Origin: Incurvaria masculella
Lineage: Eukaryota; Arthropoda; Insecta; Lepidoptera; Incurvariidae
Reading direction: 5' to 3'
Assembly (NCBI GenBank): GCA_946894095.1
Contig: OX335652.1
Coordinates: 4,983,001 to 5,047,000 of the forward strand
Length of the DNA stretch: 64,000 nucleotides
The notes beneath the pieces were generated by a model. It was not told the DNA's origin, made no database searches, and saw nothing but the letters and a program-made list of their open reading frames with translations. A program made the translations under genes and the position numbers. This document shows, in pieces, positions 33,638 through 43,304 of the stretch (positions are counted from its first letter, which is position 1; each line of letters starts with the position of its first letter).

Positions 33638-34149
33638 GCCAAGTCGAGCAAAAAAGCGGCACGGCTGTACTACCCTTTTCTCGAAGCAATTCAGGCCATT
33701 TTCGACCCCCTATAACTTCGTTGTAGATAAAACTAGAAGCCTGAATTTTTAGTAACCAAGCAGGCATTGTATAAACATGGGATATTTTAAATTTCATTCA
33801 ATTTGAACCGGTAGTTTAAGAATTATAACTAGTCAAAGTTTCTTAATTTGTCACTCACTCACTCACTCACTGACCGATCATCAAAACTCTAGGGCACTTC
33901 TAGCAGACATAGAATGTTCAAATTTGGAATACAATTAGTGTTTAGTGTATAAATCAAGGAAAAACTAAAATATTAGAAACTATCCACTTTCTTCCAGTCA
34001 ACCTTTGGGTCTTACTGCGTTATCGCTGGTATATTATGCAAACTAATGCAAAAAAAAAGATTAGATGTCTCGGATGATGTTGTCATGCCAGCTACGTACG
34101 TGCGTATTGATATGTGTGTAATAAATAATAAAATAAGGTTGGAATTGTA

Positions 34150-34285
34150 AATAACCGCTCTCGCGGCGCAAGCGAGCAAGCGAGCGCCGCGGTACATACA
34201 ACGAAGCGAGCACCGCGGCGCGCGCAGAGGCGAGCCCCCCGAGCGAGCTACAGCCGCGCTCATTAGCGCGAGCGCCGTCATGCTG
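34150..34285. promoter_or_regulatory. CpG-rich patch in Helitron 5' region
   Basis: GCGAGCAAGCGAGCGCCGCGG and similar GAGCG/GCGAG repeats in otherwise AT-rich DNA about 400 bp before the first ORF. Could be a promoter of the element; based only on composition and position. Confidence 0.3.
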
Positions 34286-34303
34286 TCCGGACGTGCCTAG
34301 AAA

Positions 34304-34620
34304 TCTTACCTATAAGTTTGCGATTTTCGTTCATAAATTTCGATTGCTATAAATTAGTTAGACGACTGAAAGGCTTACTCATTGGTTTAGTGATATTATT
34401 TGCTAACGATTTGGACGTTGTTCGGATAGTTTTAAGGTACTTATATTAATACGTTGTAATCGTACCTCATACATAAGTTTGCGATTTTAATTTATAATTT
34501 CGAATGCTATTATTACTTTAACGATTGGAAGGCTTACTCATTGGTTTACCTATATTATTTGTCAACGGTTTGAACGTTGTTCGGATTATTTTAAAATAAA
34601 TTAATACGTTTTAAATACTT
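34304..34620 (+). repeat. Tandem duplication, about 160-bp unit
   Basis: ATAAGTTTGCGATTTT..AAGGCTTACTCATTGGTTTA..GTTGTTCGGAT occurs at about 34310-34430 and again at about 34472-34590, diverged but continuous, directly upstream of the first ORF. Confidence 0.75.
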
Positions 34621-34690
34621 TAAAGTCACGTTTATCTATTTATCGTATTCCTGCACAAAAAACTCTTGCGTACCAATACTAGTAGGTGCA

Positions 34691-36106
34691 ATGAATTCGG
34701 AAATACTGTATGTGAATGACCATCCGTGCGCACACCGGGTTGTCCCTATACCTGGCGATGGTTCGTGTTTATTTCATTCTTTGTCATTCTCTATGTATGG
34801 GAATATTGAGTCGTCGTATGAGATTAGACTTGCTATAGTCGAGTATGTGGGTGCGCATTGGGATGAGTTACAACTGTATACTTGTGACGAACGCGGAGAC
34901 CCCTACATTAACGCTGATTTGTACATGACGGCAATGGTAAAAACAACTACCTATGGTTCCGTGTCAGAACTTATGGCGGCCGCCGCTTTGTATCCGTATG
35001 CTTTCGAGGTTTACGAAAATGGCCTTTTGAGAGGATCATTCGGTGGTGATTCTGGTAATCCGGTGAAACGTTTACGATTTTCTGGAAGTTTCTTAGGCGG
35101 CCGTTATGAAGTGTTCATTCCAGAAGTGCCTCCGAATGATGATGATTCGAATAAAAATAATGAAAACTTATCTAAAAAGGGCGGAAGACCTAAAAAAGTA
35201 AATAAAGGAAGACCTAAAACTTCGGCGCTCTCCCGTTCTGAACAAATCAAAGAAGCAGCGGCTCGTTATCGCCAGAAACACCCCGAAAAACGCAAGGAGA
35301 CATTAACTCGTTACAGTTCTTCATGTCCGGAAGTTCACAGAGCAGCTGTAGCGCGTTACACTGCTTCTCATCCCGAAGTTAATAGAGAAGCAGTGTCACG
35401 TTACACTACTTCTCATCCCGAAGTTAATAGAGAAGCAGTGTCACGTTACACTGCTTCTCATCCCGAAGTTAATAGAGAAGCAGTGTCACGTTACACTGCT
35501 TCTCATCCCGAAGTTAATAGAGAAGCTGTGGCACGTTATAAAGATTTACACCCTGAGCTAAATCATGAAACTGTTCAAAGAAAAAGATCAAACGAAAAAT
35601 TACAATTACGACTAAAAAATTTAGAAAAAATTACTCAAGCCCTAACAAATCGAATTAAGAACAGATTAGAAGCGGAAAAACTAATTAAATGGGCAGTTCA
35701 TAACAGACAGCAAACATTAGGAAACTTTAATAAAACTATTGAAAAATTGAAGGATAAATTAAAAGTATCGTTAGAAAAACTAAGTTCGTGCCCTCCAGAT
35801 AGTTCTTTAAATGACAAGTTAGAATGTTTTCTTGGAAAGTCAGAGCATAGAAGTAACCAGGAGCCATATTACGCAGAAGACGCTTACAATTTATTTGAAA
35901 ACCAGGACAAAGCCATCGAAATTGACGATACAGGAAAAGCGGTCTTTGGGAATGTAAAAAAGCATGGCCATAGTTTAGTGTGGTCTTGTAATAATCTGTG
36001 TGCACTAGATGAGAACATAGTCATACAATTAACAAAAATTTTCGAAAGCTTGGTGAACAAAAGTGCAGCTCAGTATTACACTTTAATTGAAAAAAAAAAA
36101 TATTAG
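34691..36106 (+). CDS. Helitron N-terminal ORF: OTU protease-like domain and 15-residue repeats
   Basis: Residues 1-145 form an OTU-like fold: PGDGSCLFHSLSF holds the catalytic Cys26 with the Asp-Gly typical of OTU cysteine proteases. The position expected to be the catalytic His (GG-x-Y-E-V) is Arg138. Residues about 160-180 are basic; about 190-305 hold repeats of 15 residues (SHPEVNREAVSRYTA type), the central ones almost identical. The coiled remainder runs into an A11 run (36090-36100), where the frame is lost and a stop follows. OTU domains cleave ubiquitin; this copy probably cannot. Confidence 0.8.
   Translation: MNSEILYVNDHPCAHRVVPIPGDGSCLFHSLSFSMYGNIESSYEIRLAIVEYVGAHWDELQLYTCDERGDPYINADLYMTAMVKTTTYGSVSELMAAAALYPYAFEVYENGLLRGSFGGDSGNPVKRLRFSGSFLGGRYEVFIPEVPPNDDDSNKNNENLSKKGGRPKKVNKGRPKTSALSRSEQIKEAAARYRQKHPEKRKETLTRYSSSCPEVHRAAVARYTASHPEVNREAVSRYTTSHPEVNREAVSRYTASHPEVNREAVSRYTASHPEVNREAVARYKDLHPELNHETVQRKRSNEKLQLRLKNLEKITQALTNRIKNRLEAEKLIKWAVHNRQQTLGNFNKTIEKLKDKLKVSLEKLSSCPPDSSLNDKLECFLGKSEHRSNQEPYYAEDAYNLFENQDKAIEIDDTGKAVFGNVKKHGHSLVWSCNNLCALDENIVIQLTKIFESLVNKSAAQYYTLIEKKKY
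35366..35545 (+). repeat. 45-bp coding minisatellite in Helitron ORF1
   Basis: Four near-identical tandem copies of a 45-nt unit containing CTTCTCATCCCGAAGTTAAT, each encoding 15 residues; diverged copies flank them on both sides. Near-identity at third positions indicates recent array expansion. Confidence 0.85.
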
Positions 36107-37130
36107 AGTATTTAAATTATATTAACACTGTCAAAGCCCATTTTCCTCGTCTAAGGACAATTTCAAGGGAAATGTATCAAGTACAAAGTATTTTTAAATT
36201 TTTAAAGGATATTGATGAATCATTATAAAAATCTGACGTAGAAAGAATAAAAGAACACGGAAAACAACAAAAAGTTGGCAGTATGGTTGTGGAAAGTAAA
36301 GAGTCACATGAAATCGTAGAGGATGAGGTCATAGATAAACATAAGGCTGCGTTTAAATCTTTAAAACTGAAGTGTCTTGATACTCCAAAGCTTGCGTGCA
36401 TGTCGTGCAAAAAACTTTGCTATTCAAGAGATATTTCATCTCTGAGCAGATTAAGAAAAGCTATAGACACCAATATTTGGAATAATCTTCTCAATTATTA
36501 TAAAAACAACAATCAAGATCACAGCCCATACATTTGTCACTCGTGTTTACAAAAAATTAGAGCAAACCAACTGCCAGCAGCCTGTGTTCTAAATGACCTA
36601 CACGTTAGTACTATTCCACCACAGATAACAGAGTTAAATGACTATGAAAAGATACTAATTCAACGCGCCAAAGCGTTTCAGGTAGTAATGCTAATGAATC
36701 CCGTAGCAAACAAACATTTACCTAATAGGCATATGGTGAAAAAAGTAAAAGGCAGAACTTTCCACCTTCCTTTGCTTCTTGAAGAAACTTTGAAAAAGCT
36801 GCCTAGACCAGAACACCCGATTACTAACCCTGGAATGTATATTATAGTACGAGGTACGCCAACAAAATCAAAAATAGTGTGGGAGGATATTGTAGATGTC
36901 AGTAAGGTTTACCAAGCCTTACAATATTTAAAAGGTGTAAATGCTCTTTACTCTCAAATACGACTTCCACATTCACCTCAACAACTGATTGATTATATTA
37001 ACGAAGAGGACAATATCCATCATATAGTAGACCAATTAGAATCTCAGAAACATCAGTTACATCAGAAAAAGAAGCTGACTATGAACAATACACTATTTAC
37101 CCCTTGCATGAAAGAAGGAGAAACGCTCCT
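36107..37130 (+). pseudogene. Helitron middle region: zinc-finger-like and DUF6570-like part
   Basis: After the A-run the frame resumes (ILEYLNYINTVKAHFPRL..) until TAA at 36226-36228, then continues from codon 36229; the ATG at 36283 is only a convenient start. Features: CMSCKKLC and later ICHSCLQKI (paired CxxC groups), then the Helitron N-terminal pattern ALQYLKGVNALYSQIRLP preceded by MYIIVRGTPTKSKIVWEDI. The frame changes around 37110-37130, where the 36283 frame ends at 37176 while the next frame has started. Confidence 0.75.
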
Positions 37131-37523
37131 ATTTCAGAACTCTACCAAATGCTCAAAGTCAACACTGCTCCAATAGATTCTAGAGATAAAGATTTAGATA
37201 TAAAGTGCTTTCCTGATCTTTATGTTGAAGGTAAATATGGTCAGTTTTATGTTCGGCAGCAAAAGTTAACATCTAGTGAATATATTAAAGCACGACTAAT
37301 GTCAAAACACTCTCAATTCCGCCTAAATCAACAATATTTATTTTTTCTACTTAATGATGCTAATATACGTCAAATAAATTCCGGCATATTCTATAAAATG
37401 AATTGCGTTAATCAAAAACAAAAAATTACAGCTGAACAGTATTTTGAGATGCTTAATAAAGACGAGTTAGAAGGTGACTTAACAGCGATATTTGGTAGGT
37501 TAAGAAATACGGAACAGTTTTGA
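37104..37523 (+). pseudogene. Helitron Rep N-terminal segment
   Basis: NAPISELYQMLKVNTAPID.., DIKCFPDLYVEGKYGQF, then SKHSQFRLNQQYLFFLLND and ELEGDLTAIFGRLRNTEQF, all standard Helitron Rep N-terminal motifs. A TGA at 37521-37523 ends the frame exactly where an intact element reads on (NTEQ-aromatic-KPRND). The following ORF continues one base out of frame, consistent with a single-base deletion. Confidence 0.85.
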
Positions 37524-40500
37524 AAAAACCAAGAAATGATGTCAACTGTATGACACAACACTACGGGCCAGCAACCTGGTTTCTCACCATGAGTCCTTCA
37601 GAATGGATGTGGGATGATTTAGGTGACTATCTTAAGGAAGTTAATGGTCCTGAAATGGCGAACAAAGGCATTAGTGAATTAGTTGCACTAGATCCTGTCT
37701 CCACATCTCGATTTATTGATAACAAGTTTAAAGCTATGTTGGACTTCATTATGTCATCCGATGAGCCGCTTGGAAAAGTAATACATTACTTTTGGAGACG
37801 AGAATATCAATCGCGTGGAGCGCAACACTTTCATTTAATGTTATGGGTAAAAGACGCCCCCATACTTCACGAGTCCTCGGTTGATGAGGTTGCATTATTC
37901 ATTTCAAAGTACGTAACTTGTGCTATACCTGACAAGAATGTTTCACCAACACTCTATCAACGAGTTACGTCATATCAGACCCATAAACATAATAAGTATT
38001 GTATGCGCCAAAAGAAAACAAGAAGAGGTTTCGTAAAAGTTTGTCGTTTCGGATTCCCCCGCCCGGTCACAGAAGTACTTACTATTAGAGATATAATAGA
38101 ATCAATAGCTGCTAGAAAAACATTGTCGCCTAACAGTAGACTTTACTATATTGTACGCAAAAAAGAATGGGTTATGGTTAATGATTATAATCCCGCGATT
38201 TCGTTAGCATGGAATGGGAATATAGACATTCAATATGTAGGTGAAAAGACAGCTATTTTAAATTATTACGTTACTAAATATACCACCAAAAGCGAGAAAA
38301 CTCACGTTACTGATATGTTTCAAGACATAAACTCTACAAAACCTTTAAGAAGCCGCCTGTTTAACATTGGCCTTAGAGTTTTATCTAATAGAGAGTGCGG
38401 CTCTTTAGAAGCCAGTGACACTCTACTTGGTATTCCTCTCTACGGTACAGATCCTACCACAACAATTCGATGGCTGGACGTCAACATCTTTCGTAACCGG
38501 CGCGTTAAATCTAAATCTGATATGATGGTGCTAGACCCGGAGTCCACCGATATTTATTACGAGTCTTGGATTGATGACCATTATCCTAAGCGGCCTAAAG
38601 AGTTGGAGAGTACTAACTTGTACAGTTTCGCTCAAAATTACGATATTGTTAAAACACGCCCTGTCTCCTCTAAAGTCAAGTGTTACGAAATAAATGACGG
38701 TAAAAAGTTCCTGAAAAGAAGAACTAACCCATATTTGATCAATCACTACTTCTACGAAGGAGAACAAGTACCAGAGAAATACTTCTTCTCTTTACTACTT
38801 TTATTCAAGCCATGGCGTTCCTTAGATGAACTAAAAATGGGGTGTGATACTTACACGGAGGCCTTTAATTTGGCGAAAGGAGATTTAAAAGAAGGAGTCG
38901 ATTATGGAAATTCAATGATAGAGTCTAGATACAAGATACAAAAAGCATTTGAAATGATAGAATCTAAAGTTGCTGAGATAAACGAAGAAAGGGAAATTGT
39001 TGATGATGACGATGGTCCTGAAAACCCTTTGGACTTTGAAGCTGTGGAAGCTGCAAACGCAATGAATGACTTTCAAAAAATCAATCGGGTAGAAGAAGAG
39101 CAGGCTGATCTTCAAAGTATGATCGCAAAACTTAATGCCGATCAAAAAAGAGTCTTTGATATGATCACAAATAAAATGGACGCAACTGATAATGACGCTG
39201 ACGTTTTACGCTGTTTTGTGAGTGGAACTGGTGGCACTGGAAAGAGCTTTTTAATAAAAACTCTGAAAGTTTGGGTTCAGACCTATTTAAACAAAAAAGT
39301 GGCAGTTAGTGCTCCAACAGGAATAGCTGCATTCAATGTGAATGGATTGACTATACATAGACTATTGCAGCTGCCTGTGGAACACAAGCAAACACCGAAG
39401 TACAAGCCACTTTCTGATGAAGTGCTCCAAGTTCTGAGATCAGATTTGAAAGAAGTAGTGTTGTTTATCATAGATGAAGTGTCGATGATATCCAATGTTA
39501 CTTTAACATATATTCATTTACGCTTGTCTGAGATATTCGACACAAGCGACGATCAAAATGGTTGGTTTGGAAAAAAACATCTTGTTGTTTTCGGAGATCT
39601 CTTACAGCTTCCACCGGTAAGAGAAAAGTCACCTTTTGAAAAACTATCAAAAGCTGAAACTAACAAATTGTTAGGTTCCCTCAGTATGCCGAATCTGTGG
39701 ATTGAACTGTTCATATACGATGAACTTACTATTAACATGCGACAGCTCAATGATTTTGACTTTGTTGAAATGCTAAATAGAATAAGATTAGGCGTGACTA
39801 CTCAAAAAGACTGCGACTTACTCTCGACTAGATTAATAACTCCCAAATCCGATTCAAATGAAAACAGATTAGTTGAAATAATTGAACACATCTCGAAACT
39901 TCCTAACGATACCGTTTGCTTATTACCTACAAAAAACATGTGTCAACAATTAAATACTGCAATGCTTAGATCTCTCCCACATCCCGAAATAAAACTTACA
40001 GCTGTAGATAGTATAGATTGTCCCAAATACCTAACAAAAAGAGCTCGTGAATGCATAAATAAATATGAAGAGGATGCTTCTATGACTGCGGGCCTGGAAG
40101 AGAACATAACTATAAAAATAGGAGCAAAAGTCATGTTAAGGCGAAATATTAACGTGAGTCTTGGTTTAGTTAATGGTTCTATCGGTATAGTGCAAAGAGT
40201 AAAGGTTGATCCGGAAAATACAAAAATAATTAAGAAAATATACATTACATTTAATAAAGAAGATGTTTATGAGCTCGGTCCGGTCAAAACTAAATTTGAA
40301 ATTATTAATAGAGCTTATGTTCATCGCGAACAGTTCCCCATATGTATAGCCTATGCTATAACTATACACAAAAGTCAGGGCCTAAGTCTAAATAATGCGC
40401 TGATGGATATAGGTTCTGCAGTGTTCACATCCGGTCAAGCTTACGTGGCACTTTCGAGAGTTACAAGTCTGAGCGGCTTACATCTAATTAATGTCGACTT

Positions 40501-40717
40501 TGGAAGTATTAAAGCGCAGGAATACTCAATTTGTGAATACAATAGACTAAGAAGCATTCATCGTCCAGACTTGTCAAAAATTGTAACATCAAAGCTTCCT
40601 AGAAAAACCCATAGAGATAGGGAGTGGGCTTTGAGAAAAACTGTAGCTGATGCTCAAGAAGTAGTACCGGAAAAGAAAAAGAGGAAGACTACTTACAAAA
40701 ATAAGAAAAGCTCATAA
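37520..40717 (+). CDS. Helitron Rep catalytic domain plus Pif1-like helicase
   Basis: 1065 codons; the TTG start given here is only the edge of the open frame after the frameshift. Rep: HFH at residues 103-105 within GAQHFHLMLW (metal-binding HUH) and YYVTKYTTK with Tyr 249/250/254 as candidate nicking tyrosines. Helicase: Walker A GTGGTGKS at about 568-576, Walker B-type IIDEVSM at about 648-654, then FGDLLQLPPV, the late motifs KIGAKVMLRRNI and HKSQGLSL, and a final YVALSRVTS (Pif1 superfamily 1B). Ends in a basic Lys-rich tail. No endonuclease domain follows. Confidence 0.92.
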   Translation: MKKPRNDVNCMTQHYGPATWFLTMSPSEWMWDDLGDYLKEVNGPEMANKGISELVALDPVSTSRFIDNKFKAMLDFIMSSDEPLGKVIHYFWRREYQSRGAQHFHLMLWVKDAPILHESSVDEVALFISKYVTCAIPDKNVSPTLYQRVTSYQTHKHNKYCMRQKKTRRGFVKVCRFGFPRPVTEVLTIRDIIESIAARKTLSPNSRLYYIVRKKEWVMVNDYNPAISLAWNGNIDIQYVGEKTAILNYYVTKYTTKSEKTHVTDMFQDINSTKPLRSRLFNIGLRVLSNRECGSLEASDTLLGIPLYGTDPTTTIRWLDVNIFRNRRVKSKSDMMVLDPESTDIYYESWIDDHYPKRPKELESTNLYSFAQNYDIVKTRPVSSKVKCYEINDGKKFLKRRTNPYLINHYFYEGEQVPEKYFFSLLLLFKPWRSLDELKMGCDTYTEAFNLAKGDLKEGVDYGNSMIESRYKIQKAFEMIESKVAEINEEREIVDDDDGPENPLDFEAVEAANAMNDFQKINRVEEEQADLQSMIAKLNADQKRVFDMITNKMDATDNDADVLRCFVSGTGGTGKSFLIKTLKVWVQTYLNKKVAVSAPTGIAAFNVNGLTIHRLLQLPVEHKQTPKYKPLSDEVLQVLRSDLKEVVLFIIDEVSMISNVTLTYIHLRLSEIFDTSDDQNGWFGKKHLVVFGDLLQLPPVREKSPFEKLSKAETNKLLGSLSMPNLWIELFIYDELTINMRQLNDFDFVEMLNRIRLGVTTQKDCDLLSTRLITPKSDSNENRLVEIIEHISKLPNDTVCLLPTKNMCQQLNTAMLRSLPHPEIKLTAVDSIDCPKYLTKRARECINKYEEDASMTAGLEENITIKIGAKVMLRRNINVSLGLVNGSIGIVQRVKVDPENTKIIKKIYITFNKEDVYELGPVKTKFEIINRAYVHREQFPICIAYAITIHKSQGLSLNNALMDIGSAVFTSGQAYVALSRVTSLSGLHLINVDFGSIKAQEYSICEYNRLRSIHRPDLSKIVTSKLPRKTHRDREWALRKTVADAQEVVPEKKKRKTTYKNKKSS

Positions 40718-40811
40718 GACAGAGAGTGGGCTTTCAGAAAAAAATTGTTGGTATTCAAGAAGTAGAAGGTACCAGAAGGGCTAAAAGTAGGACTATCTAC
40801 AAAAAGAAATG
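40718..40811 (+). repeat. Degenerate duplicate of the Helitron C-terminal coding tail
   Basis: Directly after the stop, GACAGAGAGTGGGCTTTCAG..ends AAAAAGAAATGA and in frame resembles the tail just encoded (DREWALRK / DREWAFRK; AQEVV / IQEVE). It looks like a tandem duplication of about 95-100 bp covering the last 33 codons. Confidence 0.65.
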
Positions 40812-40813
40812 AG

Positions 40814-41348
40814 ATCCCATCAAAAACAAAACTTGTAAAAAAAACCAAGTCTCGCAAATCAGTTCTTCTACCGTAAAAAGTTGTGAGATCCATGTAATAC
40901 CAAGTCGGTTAATTTATTCAGTCCCTACTTAAGTGACTTTCTTTCTGTAAGTTATTACGTAATTATAGGTAACCGAACCACATCTTATAGTGACAATATC
41001 AATATTAAAAATATTGTATGTTTTAAATAAATAGATTGACTTGGCAATCGCACTAAATAATCAAATTTAATATAATCTGATATTTCTTGTGAGATACGTT
41101 GTGTTTTCGTGCGATGGCCAAGTCATTCTATTTATTTAAAACATACAATATTTTTAATATTGATATTGTCACTATAAGATGTGGTTCGGTTACCTATAAT
41201 TACGTAATAACTTACAGAAAGAAAGTCACTTAAGTAGGGACTGAATAAATTAACCGACTTGGTATTACATGGATCTCACAACTTTTTACGGTAGAAGAAC
41301 TGATTTGCGAGACTTGGTTTTTTTTACAAGTTTTGTTTTTGATGGGAT
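40814..41348. repeat. 240-bp-arm palindrome behind the Helitron
   Basis: Arms 40814-41053 and 41109-41348 are equal in length and inverted, with only about two mismatches seen, around a 55-nt spacer. No ORF of its own. The left arm is contiguous with the Helitron 3' sequence, so the structure either belongs to the element or arose by inverted duplication at its end. Confidence 0.9.
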
Positions 41349-42304
41349 TCTAATATATTCACGCCTGTGAGTCCTGCGTCGTGCTACAATGCCTATGTGC
41401 AAACAGCATCACCTTAGACGCCATACATTGGACTTTGTCCCATATACGTTTTTCTTACAAATGCCAATCCTTATTGTGGCGTTGAGAGTGATGCGCTCCG
41501 TACTACAATTGCACTAGATTTTGAATAGAATTGCACAAGAAAATCGCTTGGAAAATAGCTATAAAAGCGGTTTTATAGACTCAGGATTCCTGATTACTGA
41601 CTACGGAAAACCAGGAATAGCCCTGCAGTTCTGATGTCATAATAAATAAGCTAGTTTGGTTCCGCATAATGATATAGAATCAGTTACCAGAGTAATAACT
41701 ATCACTTCCGCAAAATAGATAGAGACCTAAAATGTCCATGGGCATTTTAAAAGAACGCGCCGAGTAATGAAAGTCTCATAAAATCCCTATTATTCGTTAC
41801 AACTTCCTGTAAACTGAAAACGAGGGGGTTTTTTTCTGCACGAGCGACGTCGATAACGTGGTAACATGATCCCAGCACCACACCGAAAGGGCTTCTATGT
41901 CGCTACTCGCACGGGTCATAATCAAATAGTACGCGTGCGATGATTTTATTGTTCTGTAGCCCAGAAGGGGCAGAGCAATCAAAAGCTTAACTGTGTGTAT
42001 CTCGCATATATGTACTTATAGATACATCCTTATAGACGCTTCATGCCCGAACATGAGACGGCACCGATATAAAATTACTAAAAATAACTGCGTGTGTGAG
42101 TTACTACGGCTACGGGATAACTGAGCAAGATTGCTCTGAACTGTCTCTCTTTAGTTAGAGTAAGGTTTATACTGTGATATTGATATCAGAAGTAATCGAT
42201 CCTAATAAAGCTAGTCTTTCAACATTCAGTAGAAGAGAGGGTATTTTTTGTTTTTTTCTGTATAAAATAAAAATCATCAAAAATTAAAGTGTATGGATAG
42301 ATAA
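41349..42304. other. Intergenic with one MITE end
   Basis: 41545-41625 (GCTATAAAAGCGG..GACTCAGGATTCCTGATTAC..AATAGCCCTGCAG) is the right end of the foldback MITE seen at 26785. The rest is unassigned. Confidence 0.5.
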
Positions 42305-42404
42305 CTCCTGGCATGGCACCTAGTTCCCATGTGGTGTGGTGGGCTAATACCATGACAGAAGGTGTGGTATTAGCCATCCATGTCCAGTCACATAAAAAAA
42401 AGAT
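42305..42404 (+). repeat. SINE tail fragment (family S)
   Basis: CTGGCATGGCACCTAGTTCCCATG..GGGCTAATACCATGACAG..GTCCAGTCACATAAAAAAAA. 3' portion with A-tail, plus orientation, like 22506. Confidence 0.7.
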
Positions 42405-42489
42405 AGTAAAGTTTTTCTGTGGATTCTTCGTCGCCTTGTTTGTTGGATTCTGGGATCAGCTTGCTGTTTGACCACTGAAAGTTGAAATA

Positions 42490-42895
42490 AATAACAGTAG
42501 CGGCTCTCTGAGCTTTAGACCTTGTGAGGCTGTCTTTGTACAGCTTAAAAATATAAAAAAGCTGTGAGGCACGATACTAGGTCTCTGAAGTTGTGTTTTA
42601 TTCGAAGGGTTCATTAACTTTTATTTTATTTTTCTCACTTGGTGATTACCTAACGCTTTAGCTCTTGTCACAAAACAAACAATTTGAGAGTTTTTTAAAA
42701 ATTTCATTTAAGATATTGGCTCGACAAAAAATTATATATAATTATAGAAACTGCTTACAAACATTCACGAGAATCAGTTGTGAAATGCGGCCTGTAGAGG
42801 AGAACAACCGGACAGACATACGAAAGTACTTTTGTTCAAGTCGAAACGGAGACCGTTCGCTCTTTGCGGTCGCTCAGTCAAAAAGTAATTAGCAA
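42490..42895 (+). repeat. Dispersed repeat family D, copy 1
   Basis: GCGGCTCTCTGAGCTTTAGACC, then a T/A-rich middle, GAGAATCAGTTGTGAAATGCGGCC and GTAGAGGAGAACAACCGGACAGACATACGAAAG. The same blocks in the same order occur at 48341-48545. Confidence 0.65.
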
Positions 42896-43012
42896 AGTGC
42901 AGAGTATCCATGACAAGCGATGAAGAAGTAGGGGAAGAGGGTACATTATTTCCTTGGAAACCATTACAAATGGGTGCATAGCTTTTTGGCAAAGTTTGTT
43001 TAAAATACTAGG

Positions 43013-43304
43013 AAAAACTGGCCAAGTTCTAGCCGGACTCGCATACGAAGGGTTCCGTATCGTCGTACAAGATTTTATACAAAACAATCACGTTTTTTGG
43101 ATGGGGACCCCCTTTAATTTTTATTATTTTCTATGTTTTCCTATTTGTTGTTATAGCGGAAAAATAAATACGTAGTCTGTAATAATTCCAGCTGCCTACC
43201 TATTACGGTTCATGAGATACAGCCCTGTGAGAGACGGACGGACGGACAGCGGAGGCTTAGTAATAGGGTTCCGTTTTCACTCTTTGCGTACAGAACCCTA
43301 AAAA
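43013..43304 (+). repeat. GGGTTCC-type dispersed repeat, copy A7
   Basis: AAAAACTGGCCAAGTTCTAG, CGAAGGGTTCCGTATCG, GAGACGGACGGACGGACAGC, ending TACAGAACCCTAAAAAG. Full length. Confidence 0.8.

Larger units (their letters stand above)
33618..41348 (+). mobile_element. Helitron/Helentron with OTU, Rep and Pif1-like helicase; recently inactivated
   Basis: Coding part 34691-40717. Rolling-circle transposon: Rep nicks and rejoins DNA strands, and the Pif1-family helicase unwinds them. OTU domains are known from Helentron-type elements. The coding line is broken by three frameshifts (A-run at 36090-36100; about 37110-37130; about 37520) and one in-frame TAA (36226-36228). The ends are uncertain: GGGGGCAC..GTGCCCCC (33618-33637) and a (CACT)n tract (33852-33871) resemble Helentron terminal features, and a long palindrome lies downstream. 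Helitrons leave no target duplication, so ends need comparison with other copies. Confidence 0.75.
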
